A stretch of DNA of 9,299 bases. Source: Verrucomicrobiota bacterium (lineage in GTDB: Bacteria; Verrucomicrobiota; Verrucomicrobiia; Chthoniobacterales; JAFAMB01). Positions 1-7,252 of the stretch are shown piece after piece. Numbering within the stretch: position 1 is the stretch's first letter; every line of letters starts with the position of its first letter. The position numbers were made by a program, and so were the translations under genes. The notes beneath the pieces were generated by a model. The model was given only the letters and a program-made list of their open reading frames with translations, was not told where the DNA came from and did not search any database. The stretch spans positions 1 through 9,299 of the forward strand of contig JAFAXJ010000048.1 in assembly GCA_019241095.1 (NCBI GenBank). The letters run 5' to 3'.

Positions 1-1007
1 CCTGTTACCCCTTCAAAATCTTTTGTACTTGCCAGAGCATCCCTCACTTTTGCGGGATCGGGATCTCCAGCTCGCCTGATTGCATCAAAAAGCAGACGAG
101 CCCCGTCGTACCAGAGAGCCGCAAGCGCATCCGGTTGGCTATGATACTGGCTTTGATAGTCTTTGACGAAACTCTGGACCAAAGGTGCTGGATCTTGCGC
201 CGAAAAATGGTTAACGAAATAGTTTCCATCCGCATACTTGCCGGCTACTTCGAGCAGAGTTGGACTATCCCATCCTTCTCCTCCGACAAACGGAACCATG
301 ATCCCTAACTGCTTCGCCTGCCGCAACATCAACGCAGCTTCCGTATAGTAGGCAGGCAGAAAGATAACATCGGGTCGGCTGGCCTTTGCCGTAGTAAGCT
401 GAGCCCGAAAATCGGTATCACCACTGCTGAAAGAGATCTCTTTCAAAATTTGACCTCCTCTTTCCGTAAAATATTGCCGGATCATTTCGGACAGTCCGAC
501 GCTGTAATCCTGCTTGACGTCAGTTAAGATGATCCCCTTAGTCGCCTTTAACTGTTCAAAGGCAAATTTCGCCATGATTTTGCCCGTAAAAGGATCTGTA
601 AAGCAGCTTCGAAAAATGTAATCGCCGATTTTGGTAATTGCGACATTCGTTGCGCTCGGCGTCAGCAACGGGATTTTTGCGCTTTGCGCGAGCGGCGCGT
701 CTTCCATGGTTGATGAAGAGGTAAGGTCGCCCAGAATGGCGATGACTTTATCCTGCGAAATATATTTTCGCGTCACAGTCGCAGACTCACCCGCCTTGGA
801 TTGATTATCTTCCACGATCAATTCGATTTTCTCGCCGCCCAACGCAGGCCGTTCCCGTTCGAGCGCTAATCGAGCGCCTTGCATGCTTGAAACACCGAAG
901 GTCGAGAGCCCTCCGGTAAGGCAAGTCACCGCGCCGATTTTAATCTGACTTGGCGCCGTGATAATCAGGGCACTGAAGAAAAAACATAGCAAAAATCTCG
1001 CTTTCAC
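1..1007 (-). CDS. LivJ/LivK-like ABC substrate-binding protein, fourth of the array (3' end outside window)
   Basis: Type I periplasmic binding protein of the branched-chain amino acid (LivJ/LivK, Peripla_BP_6) family, which captures a small ligand in the periplasm and hands it to an ABC permease. I translated the whole stretch by hand: 335 codons are open with no stop. The start is GTG at 1007, the first start possible after an in-frame TGA (the stop of the preceding gene, 1016-1014); it yields a typical signal peptide (MKARFLLCFFFSALIITAPS, residues 1-20). Shared family blocks are IVEDNQSKAGE (64-74), GDLTSSSTME (93-102), TDVKQDYSVGL (162-172), GDTDFRAQL (196-204) and GGEGWD (242-247). By comparison with the paralogues about 35-40 C-terminal residues are missing. 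Odd points: the block that reads FAALGYDA in the three sister proteins is LAALWYDG (295-302), and ATNPxxT is ATNVAIT. It lies 6 bases behind its upstream neighbour, so it is probably co-transcribed. The family is sure; the ligand is unknown. Confidence 0.93.
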   Translation of the reverse strand, partial: MKARFLLCFFFSALIITAPSQIKIGAVTCLTGGLSTFGVSSMQGARLALERERPALGGEKIELIVEDNQSKAGESATVTRKYISQDKVIAILGDLTSSSTMEDAPLAQSAKIPLLTPSATNVAITKIGDYIFRSCFTDPFTGKIMAKFAFEQLKATKGIILTDVKQDYSVGLSEMIRQYFTERGGQILKEISFSSGDTDFRAQLTTAKASRPDVIFLPAYYTEAALMLRQAKQLGIMVPFVGGEGWDSPTLLEVAGKYADGNYFVNHFSAQDPAPLVQSFVKDYQSQYHSQPDALAALWYDGARLLFDAIRRAGDPDPAKVRDALASTKDFEGVT

Positions 1008-1013
1008 GAAGAT

Positions 1014-2138
1014 TCAGTTCGGCTCTACTTTTCCGAAGTATTCTACCAGATTATTTCGAATTGCGAGTATGACTGCCGGCTTTGAAGCGTTCCGATTCGC
1101 GTCGATCGTAATGCTCCCCGAAACTCCCGGGTAATTGGTTGTTTGTGCTAGAGCGTCGCGAATCGCTGTCGGCTCAGCTTTTCCGGCCCTTCGAATAGAA
1201 TCAAGCACAACCGATGCAGCATCGTAACCGAGTGCCGCGAAGTTATCTGGAGCCTGACCGAAACGTTCCCTGTACATCTTCACAAAATCAACAACGGCCT
1301 GAGCCGGATCGTGGGCTGAGAACTGATTGGAGTAGTAGCAACCATTAGCAGCATCACGGGCAACTTGAAGCAAGGTCGGATTATCCCAAGCCTCACAACC
1401 GATAAAGGGACAATTCAGACCAAGCTGCCGGCCTTCTTTGAGAATCAGTGCGACCTCCGGATAATAGCCCGGCACGAATACAACCTCGGGACGGGATGCT
1501 TTAAGCGACGTTAGCTGCGCTCGGAAATCTCTGTCGCCGCTGGAATAGCTTTGCTCTTTGCCGATTGTACCGCCCCCCTTTGTGAAGGAATCTTTGAAAA
1601 AGCCGCTCAGCCCAATGCTGTAATCTTGCTTTATATCCGTGAGGATAGCCGCTTTCGACGCATTCAATGTTTTCAGTGCGAACTGAGCCATTACTCGGCC
1701 CTGAAACTCGTCGATAAAACAAACTCGGAATATATAGTCGCCTATCTGGGTAACCTTTGGGTTTGTCGCCAAAGGCGATACCATAGGAATCTTAGCCGCC
1801 TGGGCTATGGGACCACCCTCCATGGTCGCCGACGAAGTCAAGTCACCTATGATGGCGCAGACTTTATCTTGCGTCACAAACTTCCGGATTATCGTAGAAG
1901 TCTGTCCCGGCTTCGACTGATTGTCTTCTGTAATGAGCAGGACCTTTTTTCCCAGAACTCCTGAACTGTCGTTCACTCGCTCAATCGCCAGCAGGATTCC
2001 ATTATGACACGTCACGCCGTACTGGCCAATGTCGCCCGTGATAGGATTAACCTCTCCAAGTTTGATTTGTTCCTGCGGCGAAGCCCTGCTTAACCCTATA
2101 CTGAGCCCCAGGAAGAAAGTTAGAAAAAAGCGCATCAT
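1014..2138 (-). CDS. LivJ/LivK-like ABC substrate-binding protein, third of the array
   Basis: A 374-residue periplasmic amino-acid-type binding protein. Residues 1 to about 20 form a signal peptide (MMRFFLTFFLGLSIGLSRAS). The mature part begins with the IKLGEVNPITG strand-loop (25-35) typical of the family. Further landmarks are ITEDNQSKPGQ (69-79), GDLTSSATMEGGPIAQ (98-113) and ATNPKVT (124-130), which form much of the ligand site in lobe 1; then TDIKQDYSIGL (167-177), GDRDFRAQL (201-209), GYYPEVALI (224-232), GCEAWD (247-252) and FAALGYDA (300-307). Length is normal for the family. It carries cysteines at 248 and 267 that are matched in the second array gene but absent from the other two. 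There are two consecutive ATG codons (2138 and 2135) and no clear ribosome-binding site. It lies 28 bases behind the preceding array gene and 6 bases before the next. The ligand cannot be read from sequence; family members bind Leu/Ile/Val, other amino acids, amides, urea or aromatic acids. Confidence 0.95.
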   Translation of the reverse strand: MMRFFLTFFLGLSIGLSRASPQEQIKLGEVNPITGDIGQYGVTCHNGILLAIERVNDSSGVLGKKVLLITEDNQSKPGQTSTIIRKFVTQDKVCAIIGDLTSSATMEGGPIAQAAKIPMVSPLATNPKVTQIGDYIFRVCFIDEFQGRVMAQFALKTLNASKAAILTDIKQDYSIGLSGFFKDSFTKGGGTIGKEQSYSSGDRDFRAQLTSLKASRPEVVFVPGYYPEVALILKEGRQLGLNCPFIGCEAWDNPTLLQVARDAANGCYYSNQFSAHDPAQAVVDFVKMYRERFGQAPDNFAALGYDAASVVLDSIRRAGKAEPTAIRDALAQTTNYPGVSGSITIDANRNASKPAVILAIRNNLVEYFGKVEPN

Positions 2139-2166
2139 GACGCCCGGTTGGCCGAAAGATCGAACG

Positions 2167-3357
2167 TCACGGCGCTATCCTTTCAGCAATCTCGAATTTT
2201 AGATCCTTAATTGTGATGACCAGAGCGGGTTTTGACGCATTCCGACTCGCATCAAATGAAATTTTGCCCGTAACTCCGGGATAGCCGCTTGTCTGAGCTA
2301 AGGCATCACGAATGCTCATTCGGTTAGCGGGATCGGCCCGGCCGATAGCATCAGCTAAGATCCTTGCAGCATCGTAGCCAAGGGCAGCAAAAGTGTCCGG
2401 GGCCGATCCGAACTTGTTCTGGTAAGCTGAAACAAAGGCCCTGACGGTGGGAGCCGGATCGTCCGGAGAAAAATGGTTGGTAAAATAACAGCCGTCGACC
2501 GCTTTTCCGCCGATGTCCAAAAGCGCTTGGTTAGCCCATCCGTCACAGCCGATGAATGGCATTTTGAAGCCGTATTGACGTGCTTGCCGGATAATGAGGC
2601 TGACTTCCTGATAATAACCAGGCACAAACACCAAATCGGGTTTGGTCGGCCGAATCGAGCTAAGCTGAGCCCGGAAATCGGTGTCGCCGGTAGAGTAGCT
2701 TTGTTCGCGAACAATCGTTCTCTCCTCACGGACAAACTCGTCTTTAAAGAATCTGGTCAGATCGACGCTGTAGTCTTGCTTGATATCCGTCATTATAGCG
2801 ATTCGGCTAGCTCGCAGGGCTCCGGCAGCATAGCGGGCAATCACCTGGCCCTGGAACTTATCCAGGAAACATACGCGGAATATAAAATTGCCAACCTCAG
2901 TAATGCGCGGGTTGGTTGCGCTAGGCGTAATCATCGGAATCCGCGCCTGTTGAGCGATCGGCGCTGATTCGAGCGTAGCTGAAGAAGTAACGTCCCCCAA
3001 AAGCGCCGATACTTTATCTTGTGTAATCAGCTTCCGAACGACGGTCGCACTCTGGCCTGGCTTCGATTGATTATCTTCGCTGATCAGTTCCAGCTTAGAT
3101 CCATGGATTCCGCCAGCTTTGTTTAAATCCTCAAAAGCGAGCAGATAACCTTGATGGGAAGAGATGCCGAATTGTGATACTCCGCCAGTTAGAGGACTGA
3201 CCTCACCTATTCTAACCGGCTCTTGCGCCTTCAACGGAATTGGAGAGAACAGCAGCCCGCAAAGAATGATCCAAAACCCACGGGTTTGCAATGCAGGCAC
3301 AGATCCAAAGGGACCCGTGCCTTTGCAAATTATGATCGGATTCCAAAATCCACTCAC
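2167..3357 (-). CDS. LivJ/LivK-like ABC substrate-binding protein, second of the array
   Basis: Periplasmic binding protein of the LivJ/LivK family, 396 residues if translation begins at GTG 3357. That start overlaps the stop of the preceding gene in a 4-base GTGA, which suggests translational coupling. However, it leaves about 26 extra residues before a normal signal peptide (TRGFWIILCGLLFSPIPLKA, 25-44), so GTG at 3300 or TTG at 3291 are credible alternative starts. Family landmarks are ISEDNQSKPGQ (92-102), GDVTSSATLESAPIAQ (121-136), ATNPRIT (147-153), TDIKQDYSVDL (190-200), GDTDFRAQL (224-232), GYYQEVSLI (247-255) and FAALGYDA (323-330). The hinge-side block is GCDGWA (270-275), with Ala where its sisters have Asp. 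Cys271 and Cys290 match the cysteines of the next gene. It closely resembles the other array members, so it arose by tandem duplication; altered pocket residues hint at a different ligand. Confidence 0.94.
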   Translation of the reverse strand: MSGFWNPIIICKGTGPFGSVPALQTRGFWIILCGLLFSPIPLKAQEPVRIGEVSPLTGGVSQFGISSHQGYLLAFEDLNKAGGIHGSKLELISEDNQSKPGQSATVVRKLITQDKVSALLGDVTSSATLESAPIAQQARIPMITPSATNPRITEVGNFIFRVCFLDKFQGQVIARYAAGALRASRIAIMTDIKQDYSVDLTRFFKDEFVREERTIVREQSYSTGDTDFRAQLSSIRPTKPDLVFVPGYYQEVSLIIRQARQYGFKMPFIGCDGWANQALLDIGGKAVDGCYFTNHFSPDDPAPTVRAFVSAYQNKFGSAPDTFAALGYDAARILADAIGRADPANRMSIRDALAQTSGYPGVTGKISFDASRNASKPALVITIKDLKFEIAERIAP

Positions 3358-4487
3358 ACGCCTTTAGGCTCTATTGTCTCGGCGAATCGGAAAGTGCCGT
3401 CTTTGATCGTGATGATCACCGCCGATTTCTGGGCATTCCGGTCCGGGCCGAGTGTAATACTACCGGAAACGCCGGGAAAGTTTTTCGTGCTAGCGATTGC
3501 GTCCCTGAGCTTCTCTGAATCGGTAGTACCAGCCCGTTCAATGGCATCGGCGAGCAACTTCATCGCGTCATAGCCCAGGGCGGCGAACGCGTCTGGGTTT
3601 ACGCCATATTTCTTTTTGTAATTTTGTACAAATGTTTGAACCGCAGGTGATTTGTCTTCGACGGAAAAATGATTTGAGAAAAAGCTACCCTCAATCGCCT
3701 TGCCTCCGACTGGAATCAGAGAAGAGCCGTCCCAGCCATCTCCTCCAACCAACGTAGCTTTAATGCCAAACTGGCGAGCTTGCTTGGCGATCAGAGCGGC
3801 TTCCGGATAGTATCCTGTAATGATTATCACATCAGGGGCAGCTGACTTGATGTCTGTAAGCTGAGCGCGGAAATCTTTATCCCCGGAACTGTAACTCTGT
3901 TCCTTCACTACTGTGCCCCCATTCTGGCCGAGGTAGTTCTTGGCGATGTTGGTCAAACCGACGCTGTAATCTTGTTTGACGTCGGTCATGAAAGCAATCT
4001 TCTTGGCGTGCAGATTCTCCAAAACAAACCTGGCAATAACGACTGCCTGAAAATCGTCTGTAAAACAGACGCGAAAGATGTAGTTCCCCACCTGGGTGAC
4101 TCTGGGATTGGTTGCAGCAGTAGCAATCTGGGGAATTTTGGACGCCTGTGCGATCGGCGCGGCCTCAAGACTCTTTGAGGAAGCGACTTCCCCGATAAGG
4201 GCCACGACACGGTCCTGGGAGATGAGTTTGCGAACGATAGTCGTCGTCTCGCCTTGTTTCGTTTGGTTATCCTCGACAATCAGATCGATCTTTTTCCCGA
4301 GCACTCCCTTGCCGGCGTTGATCTCTTCGACCGCCATCTGCACTCCATTATTTTGCGAGATTCCGAAACTGGCGTTATCTCCAGTAAGGGAGCCGAACTC
4401 ACCTATTTTGATGGTGTCCTGAGAGAAGGAAGAGACCACAATGCTCAGAGTAATGCCGACGGTCAGGAGCCAAAGACGATTGATCAT
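3354..4487 (-). CDS. LivJ/LivK-like ABC substrate-binding protein, first of the array
   Basis: Promoter-proximal gene of the binding-protein cluster, 377 residues. The N-terminus has a basic start and a hydrophobic run (about residues 5-20) ending in SSFSQ, a signal peptide probably cleaved near residue 22. The mature protein shows the family order: IKIGEFGSLTG (26-36), VEDNQTKQGE (71-80), GEVASSKSLEAAPIAQ (99-114), ATNPRVT (125-131), TDVKQDYSVGL (168-178), GDKDFRAQL (202-210), GYYPEAALI (225-233), GGDGWD (248-253) and FAALGYDA (301-308). Apart from one conserved Cys (141) it is cysteine-poor. ATG 4487 is the natural start because an in-frame TAG lies 15 bases upstream. There is no ribosome-binding site at usable spacing, although AGGAG lies 22 bases upstream. 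Its 3' end overlaps the next gene by 4 bases. Role by family: periplasmic ligand capture for a high-affinity importer; no permease or ATPase gene is visible nearby. Confidence 0.96.
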   Translation of the reverse strand: MINRLWLLTVGITLSIVVSSFSQDTIKIGEFGSLTGDNASFGISQNNGVQMAVEEINAGKGVLGKKIDLIVEDNQTKQGETTTIVRKLISQDRVVALIGEVASSKSLEAAPIAQASKIPQIATAATNPRVTQVGNYIFRVCFTDDFQAVVIARFVLENLHAKKIAFMTDVKQDYSVGLTNIAKNYLGQNGGTVVKEQSYSSGDKDFRAQLTDIKSAAPDVIIITGYYPEAALIAKQARQFGIKATLVGGDGWDGSSLIPVGGKAIEGSFFSNHFSVEDKSPAVQTFVQNYKKKYGVNPDAFAALGYDAMKLLADAIERAGTTDSEKLRDAIASTKNFPGVSGSITLGPDRNAQKSAVIITIKDGTFRFAETIEPKGV

Positions 4488-4501
4488 GAAGGCCAGATAC
4501 T

Positions 4502-4531
4502 ATTAAACAGCTCCTAAAGTTCAACTGTAAA
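4502..4531 (-). promoter_or_regulatory. Putative sigma-70-type promoter of the binding-protein array
   Basis: Reading the minus strand, TTTACA (4531-4526, five of six matches to the -35 consensus) is followed after 18 bases by TTTAAT (4507-4502, five of six matches to the -10 consensus). Transcription would start near 4495, leaving only about 8 bases before the ATG at 4487. The mRNA would then be leaderless or nearly so, consistent with the missing ribosome-binding site. An alternative overlapping pair, TTGAAC with TAGTAT at 16-base spacing, fits less well. The call is by consensus only. Confidence 0.45.
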
Positions 4532-4536
4532 CGCAG

Positions 4537-4567
4537 ATCCATCAGCAGATGGTAATCTGCTATGGAT
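4537..4567. promoter_or_regulatory. Inverted repeat in the shared divergent control region
   Basis: The left arm ATCCAT-C-AGCAGAT (4537-4550) pairs with ATCTGCT-ATGGAT (4555-4567) around a 4-base GGTA centre. All 13 base pairs match, with one bulged C at 4543. The element lies immediately upstream of the minus-strand -35 box and directly abuts TTGACT (4568-4573) on the sdh side, so a dimeric regulator bound here could affect both operons. GCAGAT also occurs once more just outside it (4533-4538). There is no T-run, so a terminator is unlikely. The repeat is plain in the sequence; operator function is inferred. Confidence 0.55.
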
Positions 4568-4596
4568 TTGACTCTTATTAGATAATCTAATAGCTT
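4568..4596 (+). promoter_or_regulatory. Possible sdh promoter (weak)
   Basis: TTGACT (4568-4573) matches the -35 consensus at five of six positions. A -10 box at 17-base spacing would be TAGCTT (4591-4596), only three of six matches, and would put the transcript start almost at the sdhC ATG (4604), again giving a leaderless message. GATAAT at 4581-4586 is a better -10 but lies only 7 bases behind this -35 and has no good partner of its own. Which of these is used cannot be decided by eye. Confidence 0.22.
4576..4592. promoter_or_regulatory. Perfect 17-bp palindrome in front of sdhC
   Basis: TATTAGAT (4576-4583) and ATCTAATA (4585-4592) form a perfect 8-bp inverted repeat around a single A. 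It ends 11 bases before the sdhC start codon and would cover the sdh promoter or start site. The size and symmetry suit an operator for a dimeric helix-turn-helix regulator. The palindrome is seen directly; its role is inferred. Confidence 0.5.
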
Positions 4597-4603
4597 CCCT
4601 CCC

Positions 4604-5326
4604 ATGCCAGTGGCGACTTTAACCCCCGCTCCTGCTCGGAAATTCTCGCGTAATCCGTTAATCGCCTTTTATCAATCTTCCATAGGCAAAAAATGGATTG
4701 TAGGTGCAACGGGCGCGATCCTTTTCGCGTATGTAATCGGTCATCTAATAGGAAATTTGCAGGTATTTCTAGGTCCGGACCGGATCAATGGGTACGCGCA
4801 GTTTCTTCATGATCTAGGCCCAACTCTTTGGGTGATCCGGCTTTCTCTGCTACTCGCTTTTATTATCCATATCGTCGCAACGATTCAGCTTGCTCAGCAA
4901 AATAAGGCGGCACGTCCTCAGGCATACGCAGTACAGGGGTATCAGCGATCCACCCTTACTTCACGAACGATGGTCGTTAGCGGGCTAATCGTCCTGTGCT
5001 TCGTTATCTATCATCTTCTGCATTTTACCTTCGAAGCGACCAATCCTGTTTTTCGAACTCTGGAAGACAGCCATGGGCGTCATGATGTCTATCGCATGCT
5101 GATTCTGGGTTTCAGAAAACCGCTTATCTCATTTTTTTATGTTTTGAGCATGTTTCTTTTGGCATGTCATTTGAGCCACGGATTCGCCAGCGTAGTTCAG
5201 ACGTTTGGGATAAATAACAGCAAGATCTCCGGTATTGTCGCCAGATCAGGAGAGTCGCTCGCATCGCTGATCTTCATTGGTTATATCTCGATTCCAATTT
5301 TCATTCTGCTTCGAATTGTCCATTAA
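4604..5326 (+). CDS. sdhC: Succinate dehydrogenase cytochrome b558 subunit (membrane anchor)
   Basis: Membrane anchor of succinate:quinone oxidoreductase. It holds the haem and the quinone site and attaches SdhAB to the inner face of the cytoplasmic membrane. The 240 residues match the single-subunit b558 family, which needs no SdhD. After a short polar N-terminus, SSIGKKWIVGATG (25-37) and GHLIGNLQ (46-53) are family signatures. Five hydrophobic helices can be drawn at about 31-50, 75-97, 121-141, 169-193 and 213-237. Candidate axial haem ligands are His47 (helix 1), His89 (helix 2), His137 or His140 (helix 3) and His189 or His192 (helix 4), a set that allows two haems as in the dihaem fumarate reductases and succinate dehydrogenases. 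The start is ATG 4604 with no ribosome-binding site (a pyrimidine run precedes it). It is the first gene of the operon, 6 bases before sdhA. Menaquinone as partner is likely for this type but not shown here. Confidence 0.96.
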   Translation: MPVATLTPAPARKFSRNPLIAFYQSSIGKKWIVGATGAILFAYVIGHLIGNLQVFLGPDRINGYAQFLHDLGPTLWVIRLSLLLAFIIHIVATIQLAQQNKAARPQAYAVQGYQRSTLTSRTMVVSGLIVLCFVIYHLLHFTFEATNPVFRTLEDSHGRHDVYRMLILGFRKPLISFFYVLSMFLLACHLSHGFASVVQTFGINNSKISGIVARSGESLASLIFIGYISIPIFILLRIVH

Positions 5327-5332
5327 CTCGCC

Positions 5333-7252
5333 ATGGCTACTATTTGCGACTCCAAGATCCCAGCAGGACCTCTTGAAAAAAAGTGGAGTAAACACCAAGC
5401 CGAATCCAAGTTGGTAAGCCCGGCAAATAAGCGTAAATTCGAGATTTTGGTGGTCGGTTCTGGTCTTGCGGGAGCGTCAGCCGCGGCGACATTGGGCGAA
5501 CTCGGATATCACGTTAAATGCTTCTGCTACCAGGATAGTCCGAGACGCGCTCATAGCATAGCTGCCCAAGGCGGAATCAATGCTGCCAAAAATTATCAGA
5601 ACGACGGAGATAGCGTTTTCAGGCTCTTCTATGATACCATCAAAGGAGGAGATTTTCGCTCCCGTGAGGCAAATGTTTATCGTTTAGCCGAGATCAGCAA
5701 TCTTATCATTGACCAGTGCGCGGCACAGGGGGTGCCGTTTGCCAGAGAATATAGCGGCCTTTTAGCAAATCGATCTTTTGGAGGAGCCCAGGTCTCCCGC
5801 ACGTTTTATGCTCGAGGCCAGACTGGGCAGCAATTGTTGCTGGGAGCGTACCAGGCCCTTGAACGTCAGATCTCGTTGAATGCAGTGAAAATGTTTCCGC
5901 GAACCGAGATGTTGGACTTGGTACTGGTCGATAATCATGCCAAAGGAATTGTCGTTCGCGATCTTGTTACTGGAGAGATTTCCTCGCATGCCGGCGATGC
6001 TGTTATTCTAGCGACTGGCGGTTATGGAAACGTTTTTTATCTCTCGACTAATGCGCGAGGCTGCAACGTAACGGCAACTTACCGCGCGTTTAAGCGAGGA
6101 GCCCTTTTCGCGAACCCCTGCTTTACGCAGATCCATCCAACTTGCATTCCGGTCAGCGGCTCGTACCAATCGAAGCTTACGCTCATGTCGGAGTCGCTTC
6201 GAAATGATGGGCGAGTCTGGGTGCCAAAAAGGAAGGGTGACAACCGGCCGCCCCGCGAAATCCCGGATTCTGAACGGGACTATTACCTGGAACGCAAATA
6301 TCCGAGTTTTGGCAATCTAGCCCCGCGCGATATTGCTTCGAGAAGTGCCAAAGAGGTGTGCGATGAAGGACGCGGAGTTGGTCCTGGCGGTCTGGGGGTT
6401 TATCTTGATTTTGCGGAATCGATCGGCCGTTTAGGTGAAAAGACGATTCGGGAGAGGTACGGAAATCTCTTCGAGATGTACCATAACATTACGGGAGAAG
6501 ACGCTTATCAACGTCCGATGCGCATCTATCCCGCTGTCCATTATACGATGGGGGGTCTTTGGGTTGATTACAATCTGATGAGCAACATTCCGGGCCTTCA
6601 TGTGCTGGGAGAAGCAAATTTTTCTGATCATGGCGCAAACCGCCTTGGCGCAAGCGCTCTGATGCAGGGACTGGCTGATGGCTATTTTGTGATTCCGTAT
6701 ACTCTCGGTAATTATCTGGCTAACCAATCTGGCAAGAAGGCTTCTGTTGAGCGGCCGGAGTTTAAAGCCGTTGAGGAACAGGCGCGGCAACGCGTAACGA
6801 AACTGCTTTCGATCAGGGGTAAACGGACCGTCACCTCATTTCATCGAGAGCTAGGCTTGTTGGTGTGGGAAAACTGCGGGATGGCGCGATCAGCCGAGGG
6901 CCTGCAGGCGGCACTCGGGGAGATCCCTCAATTGCGAGAGGAATTCTGGCATAACGCCAATGTGCTTGGTGAGGGCAATGATCTGAATCAATCCCTGGAG
7001 CATGCGGGTCGCGTAGCCGATTTCCTGGAATTCGCCGAGCTTATGTGCCTTGATGCTTTGGACCGGAATGAATCTTGCGGCGGCCATTTTCGCGTTGAGC
7101 ATGCCACAGAGGATGGCGAAGCTCTGCGCAACGACGACGATTATTGTCACGTATCGGCATGGGAATATAACGGGTCCGGAAAACAGCCGACTCGTCACAT
7201 TGAGCCTTTGATCTTCGATAATGTGAAGCTCGCACAGCGCAGTTACAAATGA
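5333..7252 (+). CDS. sdhA: Succinate dehydrogenase flavoprotein subunit
   Basis: Catalytic flavoprotein that oxidises succinate to fumarate in the TCA cycle (or the reverse in fumarate respiration), on the cytoplasmic face of the membrane. It has 639 residues, the normal length of the Bacteroidota/Verrucomicrobiota-type enzyme, including a leader of about 35 residues before the FAD fold. The FAD-binding GSGLAG is at 42-47. His74 in [11 protein letters not shown] is the usual site of covalent FAD attachment. Active-site positions known from the family are present: His268 in the HPT motif, Glu287, Arg332 in LAPRD (the proton-transfer arginine), His403 in HYTMGG and Arg437 in GANRLGA; Glu428 in GEAN contacts FAD. 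The C-terminus ends in the characteristic QRSYK. The start follows sdhC by 6 bases without a ribosome-binding site, and the stop overlaps the sdhB start as ATGA. All catalytic residues are intact; succinate dehydrogenase and fumarate reductase cannot be separated by sequence alone. Confidence 0.98.
   Translation: MATICDSKIPAGPLEKKWSKHQAESKLVSPANKRKFEILVVGSGLAGASAAATLGELGYHVKCFCYQDSPRRAHSIAAQGGINAAKNYQNDGDSVFRLFYDTIKGGDFRSREANVYRLAEISNLIIDQCAAQGVPFAREYSGLLANRSFGGAQVSRTFYARGQTGQQLLLGAYQALERQISLNAVKMFPRTEMLDLVLVDNHAKGIVVRDLVTGEISSHAGDAVILATGGYGNVFYLSTNARGCNVTATYRAFKRGALFANPCFTQIHPTCIPVSGSYQSKLTLMSESLRNDGRVWVPKRKGDNRPPREIPDSERDYYLERKYPSFGNLAPRDIASRSAKEVCDEGRGVGPGGLGVYLDFAESIGRLGEKTIRERYGNLFEMYHNITGEDAYQRPMRIYPAVHYTMGGLWVDYNLMSNIPGLHVLGEANFSDHGANRLGASALMQGLADGYFVIPYTLGNYLANQSGKKASVERPEFKAVEEQARQRVTKLLSIRGKRTVTSFHRELGLLVWENCGMARSAEGLQAALGEIPQLREEFWHNANVLGEGNDLNQSLEHAGRVADFLEFAELMCLDALDRNESCGGHFRVEHATEDGEALRNDDDYCHVSAWEYNGSGKQPTRHIEPLIFDNVKLAQRSYK

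Noticed and set aside
2473..2967. Plus-strand 164-residue open frame inside the binding-protein array
   Set aside because: It lies wholly antisense to a clearly coding binding-protein gene and shows no domain, start signal or family likeness.
6431..6790. Minus-strand open frame within sdhA
   Set aside because: Antisense shadow of a strongly conserved part of sdhA, covering its catalytic His403 and Arg437; no independent evidence.
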